Shown in pieces: positions 16,812 through 25,464 of a stretch of DNA of 44,425 bases. Under the pieces are notes generated by a model. That model had not been told where the DNA came from. It worked only from the letters and a program-made list of their open reading frames with translations, and searched no databases. The DNA is from a virus. The position numbers and the translations under genes were made by a program. The stretch lies in IMG/VR virus record IMGVR_UViG_3300030045_000010, positions 1 through 44,425 of that record, one strand, 5' to 3'. Within the stretch, counting starts at the first letter, position 1. Every line of letters starts with the position of its first letter.

Positions 16812-19800
16812 GGGACCTCTCAGGGCACTCCTACTCACCATCGCGGCGGCCCTGGCCCAGTCTCCCACCGGCCCAGGAACCTTCGTGCTCCACCGCCCCA
16901 CCTCGGGCGCTCCGGTGGATCTCATGTACCTCGACTCCGTGTGGAATGTCGGCACGGGTCTGCGCCGCTCCGGTGACACCATCTTCCTCAACTACTCCGG
17001 CGTCACGCCGGGGGCGTACGGGGACGCGACCCATGTCTTCCAGGGCACAGTGGACTCCTTCGGGCGCATTACCAGCGCCACCAGCGTGCCGATCACGGGC
17101 GGTGGCGGGGGCGGAGGCGTCTCCTCGTTCGCCGGGCGCACTGGGCCTGTAGTGCCTCAGCGGAGCGACTACGCGGGGTACTACCTGGACTCCGCCCAGG
17201 CATCCCCCCTCATCGGAGACAGCCTCGCCGCGAACTCCCAGGGCTGGCAGACGGCGGGGCAGGTCGATATGCTGATCTCCGACACCGCAACCACGCTCCG
17301 GACCCTCCAGGCCGATTCCATGGCCCTCGCGCGCATCCTGCTGGCGGACACCTCCTCGGCCCTGCGGACGCTTATCGGGCGCTACCTGCCTTTGTCGGGC
17401 GGAACACTAACTGGCCCGCTTGGAGGGACTTCAGCGACGTTCTCCAATTCGGTTACCGGTATCGTGCTGACCGCCAATCGCACGGCGTCTGATGCCATTG
17501 GCGCGGGCCCCGACGTGAACATTCAAGACCCTGCTCCGACTGGATCAGCCTGGACATTCCAGCTCATGGCCACCGGCAGCAATCTTTCCCTGACGAGCTT
17601 GGTTGGTGGGACCCAACGGACGCCGATTTCGATTACCCCGACAGGGATGATTTCCGCACAGGCTTACGCGACCACTGGCGGTACGTCCTCTCAGCTCGTG
17701 TCGGGAACCGGATCTCTCGTTTCGCCGTCCGCCTTCGATGTCGATTCCGCCCGCGCCTCCCACATCGCGGACACGGCGAAACGCTCGGGGTGGGCGCTCT
17801 ATGCGGACTCGGCTCGCGTATCTGGTGGCGGGGGAGGCGGCGGATCGGGCGGTGCGATCTACTCCAGCTCGACGCCGATCACGGTCGCCACAACCACGCT
17901 GACCAGCCTCACGCCCTCCATTCCGACGATCCCGAGCGCGAACCAGGGGCCCGGCTTCGTCTACGCGCTTGAATGGGATGGTACTGGATCCTGGGCCACG
18001 CTCGCCAACACGCTGAACCAGACCGTTTCCATGGGCGGCACGACACTGGTCTCCTGGACGCTTGCCGGGACCACGGTTCCCTACCTGCAAGCGGGCGGTG
18101 CGGTGAAATTCCGGACGGACCTCCGCGTCTTCGCACAGACCGCCATCGGCGCAACGGCTACAGTCAAGGTCAAGGGCTTCCTGGAGGTTGACGGCGGCTA
18201 CTACCAGGGGCACCCGATCTACCAGCGCCTCAACGTGGACGAGGTCGCGACGGTCAATACCACGGCGGCGAACATCCTTCAGGAGTCCGTCCAGTGGAGC
18301 GCGGCCGGGGGCAACACGCTGACCATGGACCAGATCGCGGAGTGGTTGGTCACCACACAGACCACGGCATCCTTCCCGCCATCGGGGACGGCTTCTGGGG
18401 ATCTCTCGGGGAGCTATCCAGGCCCCATCGTCTCAGGATTGTTGGGGCACTCGCTTGGATCTTTGACGGTCGGGTACCCCAACTGGAACGGTTCCGCGTG
18501 GGTCTGGACAACCCCGACCGGTGCGGTGACCTCCGTCTTCGGGCGTACTGGTGCGGTCGCGGCCACGACCGGCGACTACACGGCGGCGCAGGTGGGGGCA
18601 GAACCAGCGATCACCGCTGGCACCACGGCGCAGTACTGGCGCGGCGACAAGTCATGGCAGCCCTTCCCGACCACCTGGGCGTGGGGATCGCTGACCGGCA
18701 TTCCGGCCAACGTGACCTCGTTCGGCTCCCTGGCGAACACGGCTGGTGCCCTGACGAACAATGGATCCGGGACATTTTCGTACGCCGCCTATGTTCCAGC
18801 CTTCACCAGCGCCGCCGAGAACCTCTTCTGGGCCACGCCCAACGGGGCCAGCGGGGTCCCGAGCCTCCGGGCCATCGTGAACAGCGACATTCCCTCCTTT
18901 TTTGGCGACGTCACGGGGACGATCAACGCGACTGCGGTCAACCGAATCAACGGCGTCAGTCTGGCCGGGCTTGCCACAGGGCTCCTGAAGAACCTCACGG
19001 CCCTGGGTACGCCGTCCATCGCGGTAGGCTCTGACCTGAACACAACGTTCGGGAGTCAGACGGCGAACTACTTCTACGCGGCGCCGAACGGATCCGCGGG
19101 AAACCCATCCTTTCGTGCGATGGTCGCCGCGGATGTGCCGACCCTGAACCAGAGCACCACTGGCACAGCCGCGAACATCACGGCCACGTCGAACTCGACA
19201 CTGACGACGCTCTCCGTGCTCTCCCTCCCCATCGGGCAGGTGACGGGCACGATCAATGCCTCGCAGGTCAACGGCGCGGCAGTACCAGTCTCCAAGGCTT
19301 TCGTCGGGACCAACACCTCGGGGCAGATCATCGACGCCACCAGCACAGTCATCACCGCCGCGATGGAGCCAGCACACACGGGCGACGCGACCAATACGGC
19401 GGGGTCGCTCGCCATGACGATCCCAGCGGGGACGGTCACTCTGGCGAAACAAGCGAACCTTGCGGCCAACAGCGTGGAGGGAAACCTTACAGGGTCTGCA
19501 GCGACGCCAGTCGCGGTCCCGGCCTCCGCGACAGGCACGGCATCCTCGGTAGCCGTGCGCGATGCAAATGGCGGATTGACCTCCGATCAGTTATCCCAAG
19601 CCGTCCAAACCATCGCGGTCGGGACAGCGATCTCCGCAAACCTCGCGAATGGGGGGACGGTACTCATTGGAGCATCCGGGGTGCCCGGCGCCCTAACTGC
19701 TGCGACCACGATCACGTTCTCCAATCCTCTGATCGGGTCAACCTCGCGGGTTATTTTCAAGCAAGGCACGACAAGTTTTGCCGTGACATTCACCATCTCC

Positions 19801-19953
19801 GGGTACACGTTCTACCAAAACGGAAAGACCGCTGGCGTGGCCTCTGGATCCGCCGTCCTTCTAGCTGCGGACATGACGCTTTCGCAGTACTACACAGCCG
19901 CGATCACTTGGCTTTCCGCCACGACAGCATCTGTCGCCCTCCTCAAATCCTGA
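16798..19953 (+). CDS. Long tail fibre-like protein with signal-like N-terminus
   Basis: A 1051-residue fibre. The body is repetitive, Gly/Thr/Ser/Ala-rich beta sequence with fibre modules: SSFAGRTGPVVPQRSDYAG, LPLSGGTLTGPL, TSVFGRTGAVAATTGDYTAA and several ATPNG...P.LRA-type segments. The C-terminus (TLSQYYTAAITWLSATTASV) is like the end of many fibre proteins. Unusually, ATG at 16798 gives an N-terminus LKGPLRALLLTIAAALAQS that looks like a signal peptide. Two polyglycine runs (about residues 102-108 and 342-348) act as hinges. It shares a repeated module with the next gene. Confidence 0.75.
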   Translation: MSVLKGPLRALLLTIAAALAQSPTGPGTFVLHRPTSGAPVDLMYLDSVWNVGTGLRRSGDTIFLNYSGVTPGAYGDATHVFQGTVDSFGRITSATSVPITGGGGGGGVSSFAGRTGPVVPQRSDYAGYYLDSAQASPLIGDSLAANSQGWQTAGQVDMLISDTATTLRTLQADSMALARILLADTSSALRTLIGRYLPLSGGTLTGPLGGTSATFSNSVTGIVLTANRTASDAIGAGPDVNIQDPAPTGSAWTFQLMATGSNLSLTSLVGGTQRTPISITPTGMISAQAYATTGGTSSQLVSGTGSLVSPSAFDVDSARASHIADTAKRSGWALYADSARVSGGGGGGGSGGAIYSSSTPITVATTTLTSLTPSIPTIPSANQGPGFVYALEWDGTGSWATLANTLNQTVSMGGTTLVSWTLAGTTVPYLQAGGAVKFRTDLRVFAQTAIGATATVKVKGFLEVDGGYYQGHPIYQRLNVDEVATVNTTAANILQESVQWSAAGGNTLTMDQIAEWLVTTQTTASFPPSGTASGDLSGSYPGPIVSGLLGHSLGSLTVGYPNWNGSAWVWTTPTGAVTSVFGRTGAVAATTGDYTAAQVGAEPAITAGTTAQYWRGDKSWQPFPTTWAWGSLTGIPANVTSFGSLANTAGALTNNGSGTFSYAAYVPAFTSAAENLFWATPNGASGVPSLRAIVNSDIPSFFGDVTGTINATAVNRINGVSLAGLATGLLKNLTALGTPSIAVGSDLNTTFGSQTANYFYAAPNGSAGNPSFRAMVAADVPTLNQSTTGTAANITATSNSTLTTLSVLSLPIGQVTGTINASQVNGAAVPVSKAFVGTNTSGQIIDATSTVITAAMEPAHTGDATNTAGSLAMTIPAGTVTLAKQANLAANSVEGNLTGSAATPVAVPASATGTASSVAVRDANGGLTSDQLSQAVQTIAVGTAISANLANGGTVLIGASGVPGALTAATTITFSNPLIGSTSRVIFKQGTTSFAVTFTISGYTFYQNGKTAGVASGSAVLLAADMTLSQYYTAAITWLSATTASVALLKS

Positions 19954-20420
19954 TCGGATCCCACCATGCGCATCCTGAAACTCCTTCTCGCTCTGGGCTC
20001 CATCGCCGGAGCCACGTCGATCACCTCAGCCGTGGGCGGGAATCCGAATCCGCTCCTGACCACGGGGGACATCTGGGCCGGCACGACCAACGGCGCACCG
20101 ACGAACCTCCCAGCGGGGGCATCGGGTACGTTCCTCGGCTCCAACGGCATCGGGATTGCCCCGACGTACCAGCTCATCAATTACTCCAGCCTGACGGGGA
20201 CGGTGCCGACGTGGAACCAATCCACCACCGGGTCGGCGGCCACCCTCACAACTCCACGGACCATCGCGACCAGTGGGGACGCTGTGGGTACAGCGACCAG
20301 CTTCAATGGTTCCGCAAACATCTCGATTCCGACGACCGTGGTTGCCGTCAACGGCGCGGCAGTACCGGCCTCCAAGACCATCGTGGGGACCAACGCCTCC
20401 GCCCAGATCGTGGACGCCTC
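19267..20420 (+). repeat. Repeated fibre module shared by the second and third fibre genes
   Basis: The stretch starting near 19267 (protein VNGAAVPVSKAFVGTN) reappears near 20348 (VNGAAVPASKTIVGTN) with strong DNA identity over about 75 bp, including a shared gtcaacggcgcggcagtacc. This is a duplicated module, likely a seed for recombination between the fibre genes. Confidence 0.8.
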
Positions 20421-22476
20421 AGCCGCGACCCTAGCGAACAACACCACGGGCAGCGCGGCCAAGTGGACCACGCCTCGCACACTAGCGTGGACCAGTGACG
20501 CCACCGGATCCATGTCGGTAGATGGTTCGGGGAATGCTTCCACTGCGCTCACCCTCGCTACGGTCAACAGCAACGTGGGGAGCTACGGTGCGGCCTCCAC
20601 GGTGCCGGTGGTGACGGTCAACGCCAAGGGGCTCGTGACCGCGGTCTCCACAGCCACGATCACTCCAGCGGCAATCGGGGCGGCCTCAGTTGCTTCTCCG
20701 ACATTCACCGGGACCGTGACGACACCGGCCTTCACGCTCTCCGGCGCTAATACCGGCCTTTTCACCAGCACCTCCGGGTCCATGGGAGTCACTTCCGGAG
20801 CAACCGGAACCATGCTGGTTGGAGCAGGCGTGGGCGCCGTTCCGACTTGGTCCGCCTCCCCATCGGTGGCAGGGACGCTCACCTCAACAGATGCATCGGC
20901 GCTCGCGAACGGGGTCGTGGTCGGCGGCAACGCAGGGATGGGCACGGCTGTCGCAAGCGGATCCGGGGCTTGGTTCGGGCCGACTGGCGGGAACTCGATT
21001 ACAGCAGGCACAGAAAACGGCGTGATGGCTGCGCCGACCTACATGGATATCACGTCGCCAGGCTCCATCCAGGCGCAGGCGGCGACTACGTTCTCGCTGG
21101 CAATCGGGAGCGTTTATTCGTTCATCGCACTATCGGCGTCAACCTCTGGGGTGACGCTGAACGGAACCACGACCATCGGCTCCGGCACCGGCACGGCGGT
21201 CCTGACCTCTGGTGTTGTCTCGACGCTCTCTGGGACGAATCTCGTCCTCGGGAATGGCTCCACGATTCCGCAATCCACGTTCCAACCCGCACTCTCTGGA
21301 GGCACCACGGGGGCGCTGACCAAGTGGACCGGCTCGTCCACGCTGGGCAATGCTGTGGCAAATACGGATTATCTCCCCGTCGCCAATCCGACCGCTACAG
21401 GCACCCTCACGGCTCCCGTCATTGTTGGAGGTCTATCAGATGTTAGGATTGCGGATTGGGCCGGGTCCTCGGGGATTGGATGGATTGGGCAATCGAATAC
21501 ATACAATAGTGGTTCGGGGACGTACAGTGCGGGAATCCTGTTCAATGGTGGATTGACTGCTATCGAGGGATCTATCTCACAAGGCGTCCAAATCAATGTC
21601 AATCGATCTACTGTTGGCTTATTCAATACGACAGGAGTCACGATTACTGGCAATTTATTCAATACACTTGGAGCAAATCTCAATTCAGCCGGGGCTTTGG
21701 GCGCGAGCGCCGGAACCTACGGCGCGTTGGTCGGTGCGTACTCTAACATGCAATCGTCGTCCCGTGGTGGATTGATTGTTGCGATGCCGAGCGGATACAC
21801 TGGCAACCCTCTGCAAGTCGATTTGGCTGGATCGTCTACGGTGTTCGCGGTTGGATCTGGTGGAGCAATCACGTCCAATGCTACAGGCACCGCGATCTCC
21901 GCGCCGAATGGGAACATCTCTGCGCAAGGGGCTGCGAGCACTGGAGGCGAAGTAATAGGTGGTACTGCTGCAATTGGGACAGCTAACTATAACTCAACAT
22001 ATGGCTGGGTTGGACTTTCTGGAAAGAATGGTGCTTCAAACGCGACGGATTTTGGAATATTGTTTGATGCGACAGGCTCTCCAAACTTAAATTCATCTGC
22101 ATCCAGTAGTGGTTATATTTTAGCAGCAGGAATCCAAGAAGCAAATTGGAATACCGCAAGTTTCAATTTCACCGAACCTGTAACATTTAATGGGATTGTT
22201 GCTAGGCAATCCTACAATCGCAATACCTCTGCGACACTCGGAAATGTCACGGTATCAGCGCTCTATTCGGTAATCTCGCTGGAGCCGGGCTCATCGAATC
22301 CAACCACGCTTACATCGATCCCAAACGGAACGGTGGACGGGCAGCAGTTGACGTTGATCCAGAATGCCCCGGCAACCTGCGTGGTGTCGTCCTCAAACCT
22401 TGTCGCTACTTTTTCCCTGACCGCAGGAAGCAGTCGGAATCTGACATGGAATGCTGCGAACTCCAAATGGCTCTGA
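19966..22476 (+). CDS. Tail fibre / receptor-binding protein, third of three
   Basis: An 836-residue fibre-like protein. The first two thirds resemble the preceding gene (repeated Thr/Gly/Ala beta sequence). The last third (from about 21440) differs in composition: many Asn, Ser, Ile and Tyr codons and much lower GC (about 37-45% over 21961-22200). The final 80 residues (VTVSALYSVISLEPGSSNPT) return to high GC and look like a fibre end. The N-terminus RILKLLLALGSIAGATS again looks like a signal peptide. The AT-rich part is a good candidate for an acquired receptor-binding domain. Confidence 0.72.
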   Translation: MRILKLLLALGSIAGATSITSAVGGNPNPLLTTGDIWAGTTNGAPTNLPAGASGTFLGSNGIGIAPTYQLINYSSLTGTVPTWNQSTTGSAATLTTPRTIATSGDAVGTATSFNGSANISIPTTVVAVNGAAVPASKTIVGTNASAQIVDASAATLANNTTGSAAKWTTPRTLAWTSDATGSMSVDGSGNASTALTLATVNSNVGSYGAASTVPVVTVNAKGLVTAVSTATITPAAIGAASVASPTFTGTVTTPAFTLSGANTGLFTSTSGSMGVTSGATGTMLVGAGVGAVPTWSASPSVAGTLTSTDASALANGVVVGGNAGMGTAVASGSGAWFGPTGGNSITAGTENGVMAAPTYMDITSPGSIQAQAATTFSLAIGSVYSFIALSASTSGVTLNGTTTIGSGTGTAVLTSGVVSTLSGTNLVLGNGSTIPQSTFQPALSGGTTGALTKWTGSSTLGNAVANTDYLPVANPTATGTLTAPVIVGGLSDVRIADWAGSSGIGWIGQSNTYNSGSGTYSAGILFNGGLTAIEGSISQGVQINVNRSTVGLFNTTGVTITGNLFNTLGANLNSAGALGASAGTYGALVGAYSNMQSSSRGGLIVAMPSGYTGNPLQVDLAGSSTVFAVGSGGAITSNATGTAISAPNGNISAQGAASTGGEVIGGTAAIGTANYNSTYGWVGLSGKNGASNATDFGILFDATGSPNLNSSASSSGYILAAGIQEANWNTASFNFTEPVTFNGIVARQSYNRNTSATLGNVTVSALYSVISLEPGSSNPTTLTSIPNGTVDGQQLTLIQNAPATCVVSSSNLVATFSLTAGSSRNLTWNAANSKWL

Positions 22477-22487
22477 AAAGGAATCAC

Positions 22488-22799
22488 ATGAAACACCTCG
22501 CCCTCCTCCTGACCCTCGCCGCCCTCGCCGGGGCCACAGATAAGCTGTCCGCAGTTGGGGACATCGCAGACAACCGAGGCGCAGGGCTCATCCAGTTCCG
22601 GATCTCGGACTCCTTGGCCCTCGCCCGCTTCCGGGCCGACAGCACCCTCGCCGCCGGATTCTTGCGCGAGGCCCACTCCCTGGACTCCTCCGCTGCGGAC
22701 CAGCACGCGAAGGCTCGGGACCGCACCGTGCAGGCTCAGACGACCTACGACCTCGCCGTCTACCACCTTTCGCAAGACACGGCGCGGAAGGCGCGGTGA
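22488..22799 (+). CDS. Small secreted-like helical protein, paralogue of the 34746-34988 gene
   Basis: A 103-residue protein with a signal peptide (KHLALLLTLAALAGA) and a charged helical body: LALARFRADSTLAAGFLREA, then VQAQTTYDLAVYHLSQDTAR. The last part matches the protein at 34746-34988 on the other strand (FRAD..LA..., VQAQTIYQLAVQHLSEDT). No lipobox cysteine is visible. It opens the lysis cassette, so a spanin-like or periplasmic role is possible; no family is recognised. ATG at 22488 is chosen for its AAAAGGA site and signal sequence, over an upstream ATG inside the fibre gene. Confidence 0.68.
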   Translation: MKHLALLLTLAALAGATDKLSAVGDIADNRGAGLIQFRISDSLALARFRADSTLAAGFLREAHSLDSSAADQHAKARDRTVQAQTTYDLAVYHLSQDTARKAR

Positions 22800-22827
22800 G
22801 AGTACTTTTACACCAGGAGGGCGAGCG

Positions 22828-23157
22828 GTGAATCCAGCCAGTGCGGCCATGCTTCCGGACCCAGCCGAGCGCCTCGAAGCGCGGGAGCCGAAACGCCGTC
22901 CCTCCGAAATCCTCGCCTCCGAGACATGGTTCCTCGCGAAGGTCGTCGGGGGCGTCGTCTCCGGCCTCTACCTCGGCTTCCAGGTCCTCGGGATCGGGCT
23001 GGTCACGCAGCAGATCTACGCGAAGGACCTCGCGAAAATCCAGGCCCAGTTTGCCGACCACTCTGTCCGCCTCTCCCTCTGCGAATTCCGCCTCGATCAC
23101 CAGCCCAACGACACGCCGTCTCGCACGGCATCCATGTACCCAGGAGCCCATCGATGA
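22828..23157 (+). CDS. Single-span membrane protein, holin candidate
   Basis: A 109-residue protein with a charged N-terminus, one strong membrane segment (about residues 37-60: LAKVVGGVVSGLYLGFQVLG and on) and a charged helical C-terminus with a pair of basic clusters. GTG at 22828 has a perfect AGGAGG site 7 bases upstream. The stop overlaps the endolysin ATG (ATGA). A holin or antiholin next to the endolysin is plausible, but the protein has only one clear membrane span and no recognised family. Confidence 0.62.
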   Translation: MNPASAAMLPDPAERLEAREPKRRPSEILASETWFLAKVVGGVVSGLYLGFQVLGIGLVTQQIYAKDLAKIQAQFADHSVRLSLCEFRLDHQPNDTPSRTASMYPGAHR

Positions 23158-23669
23158 GTTTTCCCGACTCTCTTTCCATGGTCCTCCAGTTCGAGGGCGG
23201 ATTCGTGGACAACCCCGACGACCCGGGTGGAGCGACAAACCAGGGCGTCACGCAGGCCGTGTACGACCGCTGGCGCACCGAGCACGGCGTCCCGGCCCAG
23301 TCCGTCCGGCGCATCCTGCCCAACGAGGTCGCTGCGATCTACCAGACCGAGTACTGGCTCCCGGCCCACTGCAACGTCCTGACGCCCCCGCTCGATGCCG
23401 TGGTGTTCGACTGCGCGGTCAACTCCGGGGAAGGCCGGGCGATCCGGACCCTCCAGCAGGCGCTCCAACTGACCGACGACGGCGCGTGGGGGCCGGAGAC
23501 GCAAGCCGCCGCGCTCGCGTGCGACCCGAGGGCCGTCGCGAGCCGGTACCTGGACCTGCGGGACATCTTCTACAACGCCGTCGCGCGCGCACGGCCACAG
23601 TCCCTGGAATTCCTTCGGGGCTGGCTGAACCGGATCGCGGAAGAGCGCGCCAGGCTGGACGTCGCCTGA
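23154..23669 (+). CDS. Endolysin, GH108 N-acetylmuramidase
   Basis: A 171-residue cell wall hydrolase that cleaves the glycan chain at lysis. The GH108 signature is clear: VLQFEGGFVDNPDDPGGATN (catalytic Glu at about residue 14), then QGVTQAVYD and PNEVAAIYQTEYW. The C-terminal half (AVVFDCAVNSGEGRAIRTLQ, DDGAWGPETQAA) is the matching peptidoglycan-binding domain. No signal peptide, so it needs a holin to reach the wall. The start is coupled to the upstream gene; the stop overlaps the next ATG. Confidence 0.92.
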   Translation: MSFPDSLSMVLQFEGGFVDNPDDPGGATNQGVTQAVYDRWRTEHGVPAQSVRRILPNEVAAIYQTEYWLPAHCNVLTPPLDAVVFDCAVNSGEGRAIRTLQQALQLTDDGAWGPETQAAALACDPRAVASRYLDLRDIFYNAVARARPQSLEFLRGWLNRIAEERARLDVA

Positions 23670-23830
23670 TGTGGCGCCTCATCGCACTGGCCCTCGTTTT
23701 CGCCCTCCTGGTCTGTGCCGGGGCGCTGGGGCTCGCGGCAATCTACCCGCGCTGGGGCCGCGAGGACCTGGACCCGGACGATGGGTGCGACGGGGAGACG
23801 GATTCGATTTTCAACAGGGGCCAAAAATGA
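23669..23830 (+). CDS. Tiny membrane protein in the lysis cassette
   Basis: A 53-residue protein: WRLIALALVFALLVCAGALG is one membrane helix or signal anchor, followed by a short acidic tail (EDLDPDDGCDGE). Cys16 lies inside the membrane span; it is not a clear lipobox. Start and stop both overlap neighbours (ATG at 23669 shares a base with the endolysin stop; the end overlaps ATG 23827). An antiholin or inner-membrane spanin-like role is possible, but too little is seen to assign it. Confidence 0.6.
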   Translation: MWRLIALALVFALLVCAGALGLAAIYPRWGREDLDPDDGCDGETDSIFNRGQK

Positions 23831-24735
23831 ACCAACCAGTCAAAGGGTATTCGGGGGCCGGTGGCGGCTTCATGGGAATCGGACCATGCCGCTACGTGTC
23901 TGACCTGGAGAAGGCAACCGGCAAGTGGATCCAGGACCTGTTCGACTTCTTCGCCGGTACCAGCGTGGAGGCCATCGACGCCGGAATGTACGCCTGCGGA
24001 TTCCACGGCCAGGACACCCTGGACATGCACCACGAGCACGGGGCCGCAATCTTCGGCAAGCGGAATCTGCGGTACCGGCTGACCAAGTGCGGCCCCCAGT
24101 ACGACAGCAAAGTGATCGACGCCCTGCTCAAGGAGAAGTGCGGCGACAGGACGATGGCCGAAACCGTCAAGCCCTTGTACCTGACTGCCTGGGACATGCG
24201 CCGCAAGCAGCTGAAGGTCTTCGGCCCGAAGGACAAGGACGTGCCCGTATGGTTCGCCATCCGGTGCTCCATGGCTGCCACGACGTTCTTCTCCACGCCG
24301 GACGGCAGACACGGGGATGGAGGCTTCGCCGCCAACGATCCGCTCCTGGTGGGCTTCGCTGGCGTGGTCATGGATGACTCGGTGGACGTGAGCCACGGGA
24401 TCAAGATGCTGAACATGGTGACCAGCGGGCTCAACCCCGAGGGCCCGCCGGTCGGCAACGACTGGTTCATCCTGACATATCTCAAGCAGATCGTGCTCAA
24501 GGCCATCACAACAGGCAACTCGGCAGACGTGGAATTCATCCGCGGAGCCATCAACGCATTCGTCAAGAAGATGGGTGGTGGGGCGGACCGGCTCTTGAAC
24601 TTCCGCGTGAATCCACCCTGTACGGATTACCAATTGGACGAGACCCAACACGCTGCCGACGTGGAGGCCATCTGGGCAGAGTGCTTCAAGCAGGACAAGG
24701 ACGAGTTGCTGGCGTACCTGGCGGACCCCCAGTGA
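23827..24735 (+). CDS. Patatin-like phospholipase
   Basis: A 302-residue protein with all patatin landmarks: oxyanion loop GAGGGFMG (residues 10-17), nucleophile Ser46 in FDFFAGTSVEA (usually G.S.G; here the second Gly is Glu), a FAIRCSMAATTFFSTP block (usually AIRATSAAP.YF.P), and the catalytic Asp164 in GDGGFAANDP. It would cleave membrane phospholipid acyl esters. Lying between a membrane protein and a holin candidate, it may help destroy host membranes at lysis; roles in infection or as an effector are also open. The start is coupled to the upstream gene (ATGA). The altered G.S.G leaves activity uncertain. Confidence 0.8.
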   Translation: MNQPVKGYSGAGGGFMGIGPCRYVSDLEKATGKWIQDLFDFFAGTSVEAIDAGMYACGFHGQDTLDMHHEHGAAIFGKRNLRYRLTKCGPQYDSKVIDALLKEKCGDRTMAETVKPLYLTAWDMRRKQLKVFGPKDKDVPVWFAIRCSMAATTFFSTPDGRHGDGGFAANDPLLVGFAGVVMDDSVDVSHGIKMLNMVTSGLNPEGPPVGNDWFILTYLKQIVLKAITTGNSADVEFIRGAINAFVKKMGGGADRLLNFRVNPPCTDYQLDETQHAADVEAIWAECFKQDKDELLAYLADPQ

Positions 24736-25022
24736 ACTTCGCCGCACTCATCCGGCTGGTGGTCGGCAAGGAAGGGTTCAAGTCGAATCTGGAGTCCTGG
24801 ATCGGGATCATCGCTGCCTGCGGCGGCATCTGGGCGGCCCAGCGGTTCTTCGGGATCACGCTGGACGACCTGCACCGGCTGGGGGTCGTCGCCGTGAGCA
24901 TCACCGTTTCGAATCAACTTCTGGCCAACCTTCCGTGCGTCAAGAGAGTAGATTCGATGTTCTCGAAAGCCACGTCGGAAGCGCCGACCGTGCGCGAACC
25001 ATCAACGGAGAAAACACCATGA
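24732..25022 (+). CDS. Membrane protein, holin candidate
   Basis: A 96-residue protein with two hydrophobic segments: SWIGIIAACGGIWAAQRFFG (about residues 20-39) and LGVVAVSITVSNQLLANL (about 47-64), and a charged C-terminal tail. Size, topology and position fit a class II holin, but no family is recognised. GTG at 24732 overlaps the patatin stop (GTGA); the stop overlaps the next ATG. Confidence 0.62.
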   Translation: MNFAALIRLVVGKEGFKSNLESWIGIIAACGGIWAAQRFFGITLDDLHRLGVVAVSITVSNQLLANLPCVKRVDSMFSKATSEAPTVREPSTEKTP

Positions 25023-25369
25023 GCATCCTTTCCGAAATCGAAGCCGGGCTGGCCACCGCCGCCCACAAGGGTCTCCACCTGATCGAAGCGGGCTCGCACG
25101 CCCTGATCGAGGCCGTCCACTCCACCGTTCCCCCCACCCAGGTCCAGGAAGTCCTCAAGATCGGCACCTCGGCGCTGCTCTCTGTGGCCGCGCCGGTCAT
25201 CGCCACCGGCGAGCCCATCGCCGCCGAGACCGTGGGCAACGCCGTGGCCGGTGCTGTCGGAGGCACCTTTGGCCCCGCCATCGGCACCGCAGTCACCCAG
25301 GCCGTCTCGGTGGTGCTCACCGCCGACGTGGCGAAGGTCGAGAGCGACGTCGCGAATTTGGGCGGCTGA
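25019..25369 (+). CDS. Small Ala/Gly-rich amphipathic protein, unknown
   Basis: A 116-residue protein: an amphipathic helical N-terminus (SEIEAGLATAAHKGLHLIEA) and a Gly/Ala/Val-rich, moderately hydrophobic second half (GNAVAGAVGGTFGPAIGTAV). It is the last gene of the late block, directly before the terminator. It could be a membrane-active lysis accessory or a minor virion protein. ATG at 25019 overlaps the previous stop (ATGA). No family recognised. Confidence 0.6.
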   Translation: MSILSEIEAGLATAAHKGLHLIEAGSHALIEAVHSTVPPTQVQEVLKIGTSALLSVAAPVIATGEPIAAETVGNAVAGAVGGTFGPAIGTAVTQAVSVVLTADVAKVESDVANLGG

Positions 25370-25379
25370 CCGCACCAGG

Positions 25380-25396
25380 GCAGAACTATCTTCTGC
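25380..25396 (+). other. Small hairpin before the terminator
   Basis: A 6-bp stem gcagaa/ttctgc with a 5-base loop lies just after the last late gene. It may be an accessory RNA end-processing hairpin. Confidence 0.4.
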
Positions 25397-25423
25397 TCTG
25401 CGCGAATGTGTGGAAAGGGACCG

Positions 25424-25464
25424 GAGGCCTCTTGGGATTTATCCCGAGAGGCCTCTTCCTTTTC
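25424..25464 (+). terminator. Strong rho-independent terminator of the late block
   Basis: A 14-bp stem with one G-T pair (25424-25437 with 25442-25455) closes a 4-base loop and is followed by TTCCTTTT. It ends the + strand virion/lysis operon. It lies directly beyond the stop of the convergent DNA ligase gene, so it may also stop that transcript; the - strand side lacks a T run. Confidence 0.88.
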
